This document shows positions 43,743-54,128 of a stretch of 64,000 bases of DNA, one piece after another. The notes under the pieces are model-generated. The model had not been told where the DNA came from, did no database searches, and saw only the letters and a program-made list of their open reading frames with translations. The position numbers and the translations under genes were made by a program. The first letter of the stretch is position 1. Every line of letters starts with the position of its first letter. Source of the DNA: an uncultured Collinsella sp. (GTDB taxonomy: Bacteria > Actinomycetota > Coriobacteriia > Coriobacteriales > Coriobacteriaceae); NCBI GenBank assembly GCA_937925715.1, contig CALAMG010000009.1, positions 49,721 through 113,720 on the forward strand, written 5' to 3'.

Positions 43743-44039
43743 TCCTGATCTGTAACAGATAGACCGTCTTTAGCCTTCCAGATGTTACAGATCGAGATCT
43801 TTCGGCACCGCATCCAACCTTTGTCTCAATCTGTAACAGTTGGGTCGAATTTTGACCGTTAGATGTTACAGGTCGAGATATTCTCCAGCCCCATCGTCAA
43901 ACGTCTAAATCTGTAACAAGTAGACAGGTTTTCGGCCTCTAGATGTTACAGATTGAGATCTATTAGCGGTAGCCAACCTTTTGTCTTGATCTGTAACAGT
44001 TACGAGGCCAAACGATCCCTTGTTGTTACAGATCGAGAC
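43743..44039. repeat. Array 1: four 57-bp palindromes at an exact 80-bp period
   Basis: Units start at 43743, 43823, 43903 and 43983. Each is GTCTNNATCTGTAACA, a variable centre of exactly 25 bases, then TGTTACAGATYGAGAY. Linkers are 23 bases. The last unit ends eight bases from the stop codon of the nuclease-like gene. The gap 43594-43742 before it holds nothing else recognisable. Confidence 0.95.
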
Positions 44040-44047
44040 AAAACCTC

Positions 44048-45118
44048 TCAGCGCCCATACCACTGACGTCTCCACTCCTCAGCCAAATCGGGCCGTCGCG
44101 GAATACCCGCCAACCTCATCTTTTCAGCCAGCTTCCCCGGGTTCTTGAGTTCATCAAACGTAAACCGAAGCACCTTGTGCCCGAGCATCGTCAGATGGGA
44201 CTCTCGCTGACGTTCTGCCACGAATGGGTCGACCGACTCCCGACCCTCGCCGTTCTGCAAGGTGTACTTCCCCTTTCCGTCGAGCTCGCCGATGACACAC
44301 GTCCCGTCCATGAGCCGCCAAAAATAGTCGACGCGAAACGCCTGGCTCGGATCGAGCGGGTCGCGAAACTCCACCTGCAGCTCCGGAACTGGAAAGCCGT
44401 ACGCAATAAAGAACGCTCGGAACCGAGACTCGCCGCCGTTTTCGGACAGCCCGTCCGCATACGACGCAATCACCTGTGCCCTGCGATACCCTCGCCTGCC
44501 CTCGCAATCGGCGCGGAGGCGCTCGCACAAATCCCAACGTGATACGCCTTTCGCCCGCAGTGCAGAATCGGCAATCGCCAACCCGTAGGAGAACGGCGCA
44601 CGCAGTAAGCAATCCTCCACCGTGCGCCAAAACGACGTCACCTGCACGCCGTCGGCTTGTTCAAGTGCACCCGCCGCCTGCGGACGCAACAGCCGACATC
44701 CTGCACTCAGCGGCACCGAGCAACCCGTCTTAACAAGATATCGTGGCCCGAGCAGATCATTCGGCACCTCCAGACCCCACAAAAGCGCCGCGTCATAGCC
44801 CCAAAACGCCCAATCGGGATGAAACTCCGCAAGCCCTTTGATAGTCCTCAGCGCTCGCTCCGCCGGCGTCAATGCATCCCAATCATGCTGAAAACAGAAC
44901 AGGTACGGCTCGGGCTCCGCGATATCGTCGGTTCCAACATGGCGTCGCAGCCACATGAGCTCGGTATTGTCATGCGTTGCGAGCAGCGCACCTTGCTTGG
45001 CCGTCTCCGTGAGCCGCGCGAGCATCCTATTCCGCGCCAACGTGTTGCGAGTCGCATGTTTGTGTTTGAGAACGGTATTAGACACTTTCATCACCACCAC
45101 ATCGGACAAATGGACCAT
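44048..45118 (-). CDS. AbiEi-like/DUF559 nuclease-fold protein inside palindrome arrays
   Basis: A 356-residue protein. The N-terminal half resembles the AbiEi-type antitoxin-like proteins (MLARLTETAKQGALLATHD with a helix-turn-helix look, then WAFWGYDAALLWGLEVP and TSFWRTVEDCLL). The C-terminal 110 residues look like a DUF559/Vsr-type PD-(D/E)XK endonuclease: ESRFRAFFIAYGFP, RVDYFW, GELDGKGKY and LGHKVLRFTFDEL, with D, ExD and K as possible catalytic residues. ATG at 45118 is chosen because GGAGG lies 11 bases upstream; a TTG at 45142 is less likely. No toxin partner adjoins. Its upstream and downstream flanks are the two palindrome arrays. Confidence 0.78.
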   Translation of the reverse strand: MVHLSDVVVMKVSNTVLKHKHATRNTLARNRMLARLTETAKQGALLATHDNTELMWLRRHVGTDDIAEPEPYLFCFQHDWDALTPAERALRTIKGLAEFHPDWAFWGYDAALLWGLEVPNDLLGPRYLVKTGCSVPLSAGCRLLRPQAAGALEQADGVQVTSFWRTVEDCLLRAPFSYGLAIADSALRAKGVSRWDLCERLRADCEGRRGYRRAQVIASYADGLSENGGESRFRAFFIAYGFPVPELQVEFRDPLDPSQAFRVDYFWRLMDGTCVIGELDGKGKYTLQNGEGRESVDPFVAERQRESHLTMLGHKVLRFTFDELKNPGKLAEKMRLAGIPRRPDLAEEWRRQWYGR

Positions 45119-45144
45119 CGCCGCTGTTACCTCCGCTGACAAAT

Positions 45145-45442
45145 GTCTTGATCTGTAACAGGAAGACGGTCTTTGAGCCTCTAGTTGTTACAGAACAAGA
45201 TCTTTCGGCACCGCGTCCAGCCTTTGTCTTAATCTGTAACAGGTAGGTCGAATTTTGGCCTGTAGATGTTACAGATTGAGACATTCCCCCAACCAGGTGC
45301 CAAACGTCTCGTTCTGTAACAGTTAGACGTTCTCCAGGCCCCTAAACGTTACAGATTTAGACAAACCAGCGGCGCCCAAGCATTCGTCTCGATCTGTAAC
45401 AGGTAGACCGGTTTTTTGCCCCCAAACGTTACAGATCGAGAC
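45145..45442. repeat. Array 2: four 57-bp palindromes at 80-81-bp period
   Basis: Units start at 45145, 45226, 45306 and 45386, with the same arms and 25-base centres as array 1. The first two units and their linker (TTTCGGCACCG..TCCA.CCTTT) are clear relatives of the first two of array 1, and the linker CCAGGTGCCAAAC is also shared. The first unit begins 26 bases before the nuclease-like start codon. Confidence 0.95.
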
Positions 45443-45482
45443 AAAAAGGCAAAAGGCAAGGCAGGCGACAACTACCCATCCC

Positions 45483-46190
45483 CTACTCCCACTCCTGCTC
45501 GTAGATGTTGAGGGACTTTACGTAGCGCCCCTGGGCGCCCATGATGTCGCGGACCAGGCGCAAAAAGAAGCTGATGCACGAGGTGTCAAAGCCATCCTGC
45601 AGGTCCTCCGGATGCACCGCACCCGGCCCATCGACTGCCGTGTCACTCAGGCGCGCGATGTCGTACAGATAGAGCTGTCCCGCCGTCAGCCAGACATCGT
45701 CGACGCAGGCGAGGCGCACCGCAATCACTCCGTCGCTCCAATGCTCCTTTTGCACGATATGCGGGTCGTAGACATCAAAGCGACGGTCGGTGCGCGTGTC
45801 CTTCAGCGCGACCATGCCGTTCGCAGGATCCTTGTCCAAAATGCCAAAGCGCGAGAAATACTGCGTGTCGCGTACCTGCTCGAGCCGCTTGAGCGAGGCA
45901 GGCGAAAGCGATGTCGGCGGCTCGTCAACATACAGCTCGAGCAGCGTCTTGCCATGGCGATAGGGGCGCTCGAAAAGCAACCAATCGGTAAATGCCATGT
46001 TGTAGGCCATGATTTCGTTTTGCGAAGGCTCGGTGCAATAGCTGAGCCACGGGTCGACAATGATCTCGAACTGCTCGCGCGCCGGCTCCAAAAACTGAAA
46101 CTTCCGCAGCATCCAAAAATGGGCCATGTCGGCAATATCGTTGCCGACGGCTTCGGCCAGATGCGCCCGGTCTAAAACGTGGTCAGTCAT
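45483..46190 (-). CDS. Conserved-looking hypothetical protein
   Basis: A 235-residue soluble protein that I do not recognise. It is acidic, rich in aromatic residues, and has no signal peptide or membrane segment. It has good coding character (normal third-base GC) and a likely ATG start after GAGGATGCC. Blocks such as PWLSYCTEPSQNEIMAYNM and FTDWLLFERPYRHGKTLLEL suggest a folded domain. Array 2 lies just past its stop. Function unknown. Confidence 0.8.
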   Translation of the reverse strand: MTDHVLDRAHLAEAVGNDIADMAHFWMLRKFQFLEPAREQFEIIVDPWLSYCTEPSQNEIMAYNMAFTDWLLFERPYRHGKTLLELYVDEPPTSLSPASLKRLEQVRDTQYFSRFGILDKDPANGMVALKDTRTDRRFDVYDPHIVQKEHWSDGVIAVRLACVDDVWLTAGQLYLYDIARLSDTAVDGPGAVHPEDLQDGFDTSCISFFLRLVRDIMGAQGRYVKSLNIYEQEWE

Positions 46191-46480
46191 GGCATCCTCC
46201 TCAAACTGATGGACCTCAATTTGAGCTTACGAGGAGGGCGGGCAGCCACGACCAGCACGGGCAAAATAGGCCTCCGGCTGCAAACCAGATGCTGACCAAA
46301 CACTTGACGGGACACTTGACCGAATATACGAACCGCAAAGAAAGGGCAGGTAGATATAGACAGCCGACCCGCCATTTTGATCCAAACACCCGCTGCCACC
46401 ACAAAAACAGCAGAGCATCACAGGCGCAAACGCCGGCGAATGAACGCTCACACGTCGACAAACGAACAGGCGCCCCGCGA
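46191..46480. other. Intergenic region
   Basis: About 290 bases without a convincing gene. CTTGACGGGACACTTGACC (46303-46321) is a short direct repeat. Possible reading frames here are cysteine-rich, lack ribosome binding sites and look non-coding. Confidence 0.5.
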
Positions 46481-46481
46481 A

Positions 46482-46546
46482 GAGTGTCCCCCAACGACTA
46501 GACAAAAAAGAACGTCCCCAATGACTCAGTCATTGGGGACGTTCTT
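46482..46546 (-). terminator. GGGGAC repeat acting as gltD terminator
   Basis: AAGAACGTCCCCAATGACT and AGTCATTGGGGACGTTCTT (46509-46546) are perfect 19-base arms followed on the minus strand by TTTTTTG, 12 bases past the gltD stop. The adjacent GAGTGTCCCCC block makes it a member of the dispersed family at 19291 and 30779. Confidence 0.88.
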
Positions 46547-46557
46547 AAATGACTACG

Positions 46558-48039
<1,482 letters not shown>

Positions 48040-48044
48040 GGCAC

Positions 48045-51000
48045 TTACGCCTCCTTCTTGGTCGAAGCAACAGAGCTGGCAGCCACGGACGCAGCACCCG
48101 CAGCACCGCCCGCAACATCGAAGCGAGCAACATCCGCGTCACTCGCGCGACCGGTCACAATGTCAAACGCCAGCTCCTCGGCCTGCGCATGCGTCTTGCC
48201 GACGGCCTCGGCGGCGGCGACAATCGCCAGCACGCGCTCGTACTCGGTCGGAATGACCTTCACAAAGTGTTTGCTCATCGTCTCAAAGCTGTAGAGCAGC
48301 TTAATGCCGCGCGGGCTCTGCGTCACGTCCACGTGCTCCTGGATGAGCTCGCGAATCTGCGCCAGCTCGCCGGCCGTCGGGGCTTTAAGCTCAACGCTCT
48401 CGTGGTTCACACGGGCATCGAGCGTGCCGTATTGGTCAAAGACATAAGCCACGCCACCCGTCATACCGGCGGCGAAGTTCTGCCCGACCTCGCCCAGGAT
48501 GAGCGCCAGACCGCCCGTCATGTACTCGCAGCCATGGTTGCCGCAGCCCTCGACTACCACGGTGGCACCGGAGTTGCGTACGCCAAAGCGCTGGCCGGCC
48601 AGACCGTTGATGAAGCCGCGGCCGCTCGTAGCGCCAAAGAATGCAACGTTACCCACGATGATGTTCTCGTCGAACTTATAGGTCGCATGCGGGTTGGGGC
48701 GCACCGACACCTCGCCGCCCGAAAGGCCCTTGCCAAAGTAGTCGTTGGCGTCGCCGCACACGTTGAGCGTAATGCCACGCGGAAGGAACGCGCCAAAGCT
48801 CTGACCGGCCGAACCATCGCAATCGATGGTAATGGAGCCGGCGGGCAGGCCCTCGGGATGCGCCTTGGTCACCGCGTTGCCCAAAATGGTGCCCACGCAG
48901 CGGTTGACGTTGGCGATGTCGGCGCGGAAGCGAATCGGACGCAGGTGCGCACGGGCATCGGCCGTATAGGGCACAAACAACGTGGAGTCGAGCGTCTTGT
49001 CGAGCTCGCTGTCCGCAGCCATCTGGGGCAGGAAGTGACGGCCGTCAGCACCCGGGATGTGGGCACCAAACTCACAGGTCGCGCTCGCCAGCACGGGCGA
49101 CAGATCGAGCAGGTTGGCCTTGCGGTTGCCCGGGACCTCGATCTGGCGCAAGCACTCGGGATGGCCGACCATCTCGTCGACGGTGCGGAAGCCCAGGCTC
49201 GCCATGACCTCGCGCAGTTGCTCGGCAACAAAGAGCATAAAGCGCTCGACGTGCTCGGGCTTGCCGCGGAAGCCGCGACGCAGGCGGCAGTTTTGCGTGG
49301 CGATGCCGGCGGGGCAGGTATCCTGCTGGCAGTCGCGCTGCATAAGGCAGCCCATGGAGATGAGCGGCATGGTCGCAAAGCCAAACTCCTCGGCACCCAG
49401 CAGGCAGGCAACGGCGACATCGGTACCGTCCATGAGCTTGCCGTCGGCCTCGAGCACCACGCGCGAGCGCAGGCCGTTTTGCAGCAGCGTCTGCTGGGCC
49501 TCGGCAAGGCCAAGCTCCAGCGGCAGACCCGCGTGCCAGATTGAGTCGCGCGCAGCGGCACCCGAGCCGCCATTGTGGCCGCTGATCAAGATCTTATCGG
49601 CAGCGCCCTTGGCCACGCCGGTGGCGATGGTGCCGACACCGGCCTCGCTGACCAGCTTGACCGACACGCGTGCGCCGGGATTGGCGTTCTTAAGATCGAA
49701 GATAAGCTCCGCCAGGTCCTCGATGGAGTAGATGTCGTGGTGCGGCGGAGGCGAGATCAGGCCGATGCCGGGCGTGGACTGACGGACCTCGGCAATCCAG
49801 GGGTAGACCTTCTTGCCGGGCAGGTGGCCGCCCTCGCCGGGCTTGGCGCCCTGGGCCATCTTGATCTGAATCTCAAAGGCGCTGCAAAGATAGCGGCTCG
49901 TCACGCCAAAGCGCGCACTTGCCACCTGCTTGATTGCGGAGTTCTTGGAGTCGCCGTTGGCCAACGGGGTCTCGCGACGCGGGTCCTCGCCGCCCTCGCC
50001 CGAGTTGGAGCGTCCGTGCAGGCGGTTCATAGCGATAGCCATGCACTCGTGCGCCTCTTTGCTGATGGAGCCATACGACATGGCGCCGGTGTTAAAGCGA
50101 CGGACGATGTTGAGCGCGGGCTCCACCTCGTCGAGCGAAACCGGCGTGCGGCCGCTGGCATTAAAGTCGAGCAAGTCGCGCAGGCGCACGGCACGGCCGG
50201 TGCGGTGCAGACGGGCGCTGTACTCCTTAAAGGTGTCGTAGCTGCCCTCACGGCAGGCGGTCTGGAGCAGGTAGACGGTCTGAGGGTCGATCAGGTGATC
50301 CTCGCCGCCGAGCGGGCGCCACTTGGTCAGACCCAGCGTGGGCAGCTGATCGGGAGCCGGGCTCTTAAGGATAGCGAGCGCGGCGTCGTAGCGCTCGTTT
50401 TGCTCGCGCTCAACGTCCTCGACACCCATACCGCCCACACGGCTCACCGTGCCGGCGAAGTACGCGTTGACGAACTCCGACGTAAAGCCCACGGCCTCGA
50501 AGATCTGCGCCGAATGGTAGCTCTGCACCGTGGAGATGCCCATCTTGGACATGATGGAGACGATGCCGGCAGTCGCAGCCTTGTTGTAGTTGGCGATGCC
50601 CTGCTCGGCAGAAACGTCCAGATCGCCGCGTGCCGCCAGGTCGCGGATGCACGCATGCGCGTTGTACGGATAGATGCCGCTCGCGGAGTAGCCCACCAGA
50701 GCCGCAAAGTCGTGCGGGGACACGGCATCGCCGCACTCCACCACGATGTCGGCAAAGGTACGCACGCCAGCGCGGATCAGGTGGTTGTGCACACAGCCCA
50801 CGGCGAGCAGCGACGGCACGGGCACCTCGCCCGCAGCGGCACGATCGCTCAACACCACGATGTTCACGCCGTTGCGGACCGCAGCCTCGACGTCCTCGGC
50901 AAGCTGCTTGAGCGCAGTCTGCAGCGCGCCCTCGCCGGCGTCACGACGGTAGACGGCACGGAAACGGCGAGTCTTAAAGCCCACGCGGTCGATGGCACAA

Positions 51001-52742
51001 ATGCGGTCGAACTCCTCCTCGCTCAGCAGCGGACGCTCCAGGCGAACCAGCTGGCAGGCCGTACGGGAATCCTCGAGCAGGTTGCCGTGGTTGCCCAGGT
51101 AGAGCGTGGTCGAGGTGACCATATGCTCGCGAAGGGCGTCGATGGGCGGGTTCGTGACCTGGGCGAACAGCTGATAGAAGTAGTCAAAGAACGAGCGCGT
51201 CTTCTTGGACAGGCAGGCCAGCGGCGCATCGATGCCCATCGAGGCGAGCGGGGCCTTGCCCTGCTGGGCCATGGGGCGCACGACCTCGTCAACATCATCC
51301 CAGTGATAGCCGAGCTTGGCCATACGCACGGCGGCGGGCACCTCGGCGTCCTCGGCGGGCGTTGCCGCAACGGGCTCATCGAGCGCGTCAACGGTTAGCG
51401 TCTCCTCGGCAATCCAATCACGGTAGGGCTTTTCCTTGGCGTAACGGGCACGCAGCTCATCGTTGTAGATGACGCGCCCGCGGGCAAAGTCGACCTCGAG
51501 CATCTGGCCCGGTCCCAGGCAGCCGCTCGTCAGGATGTTCTCGGGGCTCACCTCGATGGTGCCCACCTCGCTCGCCAGCATAAAGCGACCGTCGCGCGTC
51601 ACATAGTAGCGGGCGGGACGCAGGCCGTTACGGTCGAGGGCGGCACCCAGCGTGCGACCGTCGGTAAAGGCGATGGCCGCCGGGCCATCCCACGGCTCCA
51701 TGAGCATGGACTGGTAAGCGTCGTAGGCGCGGCGCTCCTCACTCAGGCTGTCGTTGTGGTCCCACGGCTCGGGCAGCAGCATGGACGCGGCACGCGTGAG
51801 CGGGCGACCGTTCATGACCAAAAATTCGAGCACGTTATCCAGAATCGCGGAGTCGGAACCCTCGCGGTTGATGATGGGCATCACGCGCTCAAGATCGTGC
51901 TGCAGCACGGGGCTGTACAGGTTGGGCTCGCGGGCACGAATCCAGTTGACGTTGCCCTTGAGGGTATTGATCTCGCCGTTGTGGATGATAAAGCGGTTGG
52001 GATGTGCGCGCTCCCAGCTGGGTGTGGTGTTGGTGGAGTAGCGCGAGTGGACGAGCGCCACGGCCGTTTTGACGGCGGCGTCGTTGAGGTCGATGAAGAA
52101 GCGGCGCATCTGCGTGGCGACCAGCATACCCTTGTACACGATGGTGCGCGAACTCATGGAGCACACATAGAAGATCTTGTCGCGCAGGGCAAACTCGGTG
52201 TCGGCCTTCTTTTCGATGGTGCGGCGGCACACGTACAGGCGACGCTCGAAGGCATCGCCGGCGGGCGTGTCGTCCGGACGGCCCAGGAAGGCCTGCAGGA
52301 TAGTGGGCATGCAGGCACGGGCCGTCTCGCCCAGGTCGTGCGGGTCGACCGGCACCTCGCGCCAAAAGAGCAGCGGCACGCCGGCCTCGGCGCAACCCTC
52401 CTCAAACACGCGGCGGGCATCCTCTACGCCCTTGTCGTCCTGCGGGAAGAACAGCATGGCCACGCCATAGTCGCCCTCTGCCGGCAGAATCTGGCCGCAC
52501 TTTTGAGCCTCTTTACGGAAAAAGTGATGCGGAACCTGGAACAGGATGCCAGCGCCGTCGCCGGTGTTCTTCTCGAGTCCCGTGCCACCGCGGTGCTCCA
52601 AGTTGACCAGAATGGACAGCGCATCGTCCAAAATCTGGTGATGGCGCTCACCGTTGATATCGGCAAGCGCGCCGATGCCACATGCATCGTGGTCGAATTC
52701 GGGGCGATAAAGGCCCTGCTGCTGAGCGGAATCTGCCTGCAT
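48045..52742 (-). CDS. gltB: Glutamate synthase, large subunit
   Basis: A 1565-residue alpha subunit. A 20-residue propeptide precedes the catalytic Cys21 (FDHDACGIGAL), which becomes the N-terminal nucleophile of the glutaminase domain. The FMN-binding synthase domain includes GAKPGEGGHLPGKKV and SGHNGGSGAA, the 3Fe-4S cysteines are in CLMQRDCQQDTCP, and the C-terminal GXGXG beta-helix domain (GNVAFFGATSGRGFINGLAG) is present. Length is slightly above the usual 1500. First gene of gltBD. The promoter lies in the region carrying array 3. Confidence 0.97.
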   Translation of the reverse strand: MQADSAQQQGLYRPEFDHDACGIGALADINGERHHQILDDALSILVNLEHRGGTGLEKNTGDGAGILFQVPHHFFRKEAQKCGQILPAEGDYGVAMLFFPQDDKGVEDARRVFEEGCAEAGVPLLFWREVPVDPHDLGETARACMPTILQAFLGRPDDTPAGDAFERRLYVCRRTIEKKADTEFALRDKIFYVCSMSSRTIVYKGMLVATQMRRFFIDLNDAAVKTAVALVHSRYSTNTTPSWERAHPNRFIIHNGEINTLKGNVNWIRAREPNLYSPVLQHDLERVMPIINREGSDSAILDNVLEFLVMNGRPLTRAASMLLPEPWDHNDSLSEERRAYDAYQSMLMEPWDGPAAIAFTDGRTLGAALDRNGLRPARYYVTRDGRFMLASEVGTIEVSPENILTSGCLGPGQMLEVDFARGRVIYNDELRARYAKEKPYRDWIAEETLTVDALDEPVAATPAEDAEVPAAVRMAKLGYHWDDVDEVVRPMAQQGKAPLASMGIDAPLACLSKKTRSFFDYFYQLFAQVTNPPIDALREHMVTSTTLYLGNHGNLLEDSRTACQLVRLERPLLSEEEFDRICAIDRVGFKTRRFRAVYRRDAGEGALQTALKQLAEDVEAAVRNGVNIVVLSDRAAAGEVPVPSLLAVGCVHNHLIRAGVRTFADIVVECGDAVSPHDFAALVGYSASGIYPYNAHACIRDLAARGDLDVSAEQGIANYNKAATAGIVSIMSKMGISTVQSYHSAQIFEAVGFTSEFVNAYFAGTVSRVGGMGVEDVEREQNERYDAALAILKSPAPDQLPTLGLTKWRPLGGEDHLIDPQTVYLLQTACREGSYDTFKEYSARLHRTGRAVRLRDLLDFNASGRTPVSLDEVEPALNIVRRFNTGAMSYGSISKEAHECMAIAMNRLHGRSNSGEGGEDPRRETPLANGDSKNSAIKQVASARFGVTSRYLCSAFEIQIKMAQGAKPGEGGHLPGKKVYPWIAEVRQSTPGIGLISPPPHHDIYSIEDLAELIFDLKNANPGARVSVKLVSEAGVGTIATGVAKGAADKILISGHNGGSGAAARDSIWHAGLPLELGLAEAQQTLLQNGLRSRVVLEADGKLMDGTDVAVACLLGAEEFGFATMPLISMGCLMQRDCQQDTCPAGIATQNCRLRRGFRGKPEHVERFMLFVAEQLREVMASLGFRTVDEMVGHPECLRQIEVPGNRKANLLDLSPVLASATCEFGAHIPGADGRHFLPQMAADSELDKTLDSTLFVPYTADARAHLRPIRFRADIANVNRCVGTILGNAVTKAHPEGLPAGSITIDCDGSAGQSFGAFLPRGITLNVCGDANDYFGKGLSGGEVSVRPNPHATYKFDENIIVGNVAFFGATSGRGFINGLAGQRFGVRNSGATVVVEGCGNHGCEYMTGGLALILGEVGQNFAAGMTGGVAYVFDQYGTLDARVNHESVELKAPTAGELAQIRELIQEHVDVTQSPRGIKLLYSFETMSKHFVKVIPTEYERVLAIVAAAEAVGKTHAQAEELAFDIVTGRASDADVARFDVAGGAAGAASVAASSVASTKKEA

Positions 52743-52925
52743 CGCGATCCTCCCCTAGATATTAGACAATCAGTTGAATAGGCATACTAGGAGCATCACC
52801 GGCCCGTTGTGTTTCCCGCCCGTTTCGAAACAATCGCGTAACGCACGCCCTACGAGTGGACACCGCCGACCTCAAGGACGGCAACAAGGGCCCCAGGTTC
52901 GGCCCGTAAGCTCACCGCTTCAAAC
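52743..52925. other. Upstream region of gltB
   Basis: 183 bases between gltB and array 3. It must carry the leftward gltB promoter. AGGGGAGGATCGCG before the ATG is the ribosome site. No operator was recognised. With array 3 and 53143-53279 this makes 536 gene-free bases. Confidence 0.45.
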
Positions 52926-53142
52926 ATCTCAATCTGTAACACGAGGAGCCGATTTTGGCGCTTAGATGTTACAGGTTGAGATGTTTTCGAGAGACGGTTC
53001 CGAATGTCTCGATCTGTAACACGAAGGGCCGGTTTTGGCGGTCAGCTGTTACAAATCAAGATTTTTCATAGGACCATTTCTTCCTGTCTTGATCTGTAAC
53101 ACCTAGACCCAATTTCCATCCCTAGTTGTTACAGATCAAGAC
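52926..53142. repeat. Array 3: three 57-bp palindromes at an exact 80-bp period
   Basis: Units start at 52926, 53006 and 53086 between the divergent gltB and gpmA genes. Arms and 25-base centre length agree with arrays 1 and 2. The linkers (for example GTTTTCGAGAGACGG) are unrelated to theirs. Confidence 0.95.
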
Positions 53143-53279
53143 ATTTCGGCAACTCCTTTCCCCATCCTATTCAAATACAACAATTTTGTTAGTCTCGGTT
53201 AACTTTTAAGCCTAAAACGGGTACCCTTTACGGCGTCAAACAAACGGCACGCGCGCCGTGCCAGATCAAGGAGGCCCCC

Positions 53280-54053
53280 ATGGCACGCCAGAAAGACCAA
53301 CAGAAGATGCAACTTGTCCTTATCCGTCACGGAGAATCCGAGTGGAACAAACTCAACCTGTTCACCGGCTGGACCGATGTTGAGCTCACCGACACGGGCC
53401 GCGAAGAAGCCGCCGCAGGCGGTCGAGCCCTCAAAGAAGCCGGTTTCGACTTCGACGTCTGCTACACTTCGCGCCTCAAGCGCGCGATCCATACCCTCAG
53501 CATCGTGCTCGCCCAGATGGACCGCGAATGGCTGCCCGTCATCAAGTCCTGGAAGCTCAACGAGCGCCACTACGGCGCGCTGCAGGGTCTCAACAAGGCC
53601 GATGCCGCGGCGGAGCACGGCGACGAGCAGGTACTCATCTGGCGCCGTTCCTTCGATGTCTGCCCGCCGGCGCTCGAGCCGGGCGATAGTCGCGACCCCC
53701 ACACGCAGGAGCAATACCGCGACATCGCGCCCGACCAGCTACCCTACACCGAGTGCCTCAAGGACACGATTGCCCGCGCCTGGCCTTATTTTGAGGACGA
53801 GATTCGCCCCCAGATGCTCGCCGGCAAGCGCGTGCTCATCGCCGCGCACGGCAACTCTCTGCGCTCGCTCGTCATGAAGTTTGAGCACCTCACGCCCGAG
53901 GAGATCGTCAAGGTCAACATCCCCACCGGCGTGCCGCTCGTCTACACCTTCGATGCCGAGTTCAACGTCCTCGATAAGCGCTACATCGGCGACCCGACAA
54001 CCATCGCCGCCAAGATCGACGCCGTGGCCAATCAGGGCAAGGCGCACAAGTAG
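53280..54053 (+). CDS. gpmA: 2,3-bisphosphoglycerate-dependent phosphoglycerate mutase
   Basis: A 257-residue glycolytic enzyme. The phosphorylated His17 is in LIRHGESEWN, the second active histidine in IAAHGNSLR, and WKLNERHYGALQGLNK and LPYTECLKDTIARAWPYF are typical of dPGM. It interconverts 3- and 2-phosphoglycerate. AAGGAGG precedes the ATG. The Nramp gene follows by 75 bases and may be co-transcribed. Confidence 0.97.
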   Translation: MARQKDQQKMQLVLIRHGESEWNKLNLFTGWTDVELTDTGREEAAAGGRALKEAGFDFDVCYTSRLKRAIHTLSIVLAQMDREWLPVIKSWKLNERHYGALQGLNKADAAAEHGDEQVLIWRRSFDVCPPALEPGDSRDPHTQEQYRDIAPDQLPYTECLKDTIARAWPYFEDEIRPQMLAGKRVLIAAHGNSLRSLVMKFEHLTPEEIVKVNIPTGVPLVYTFDAEFNVLDKRYIGDPTTIAAKIDAVANQGKAHK

Positions 54054-54128
54054 CCCCAACCCAAGCCCAGCGCGCGGCGCCACGTGATCCAAGCGCGGCG
54101 CCGCACCACCCATATGCAGGAACCCACC

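Noticed and set aside
45078..45284. Small protein frame with repeated LLQIKT across array 2
   Set aside because: It is the translation of palindrome units. The repeat of residues comes from the 80-bp period, and there is no ribosome binding site.
43743..45442. Periodic repeats with variable centres read as a CRISPR array
   Set aside because: The conserved parts are 16-bp inverted arms, not one direct repeat. Both the 25-base centres and the 23-base linkers vary, there are only four units per array, centres of arrays 1 and 2 are related to each other, and no cas gene is in the window.
46227..46505. Possible 92-residue cysteine-rich protein
   Set aside because: It runs into the gltD terminator repeat, has no ribosome site, and two competing frames of equal length cover the same bases.
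49575..51398. 607-codon open frame antisense to gltB
   Set aside because: The gltB reading is continuous over 1565 codons with full family motifs. The antisense frame is a high-GC artefact.
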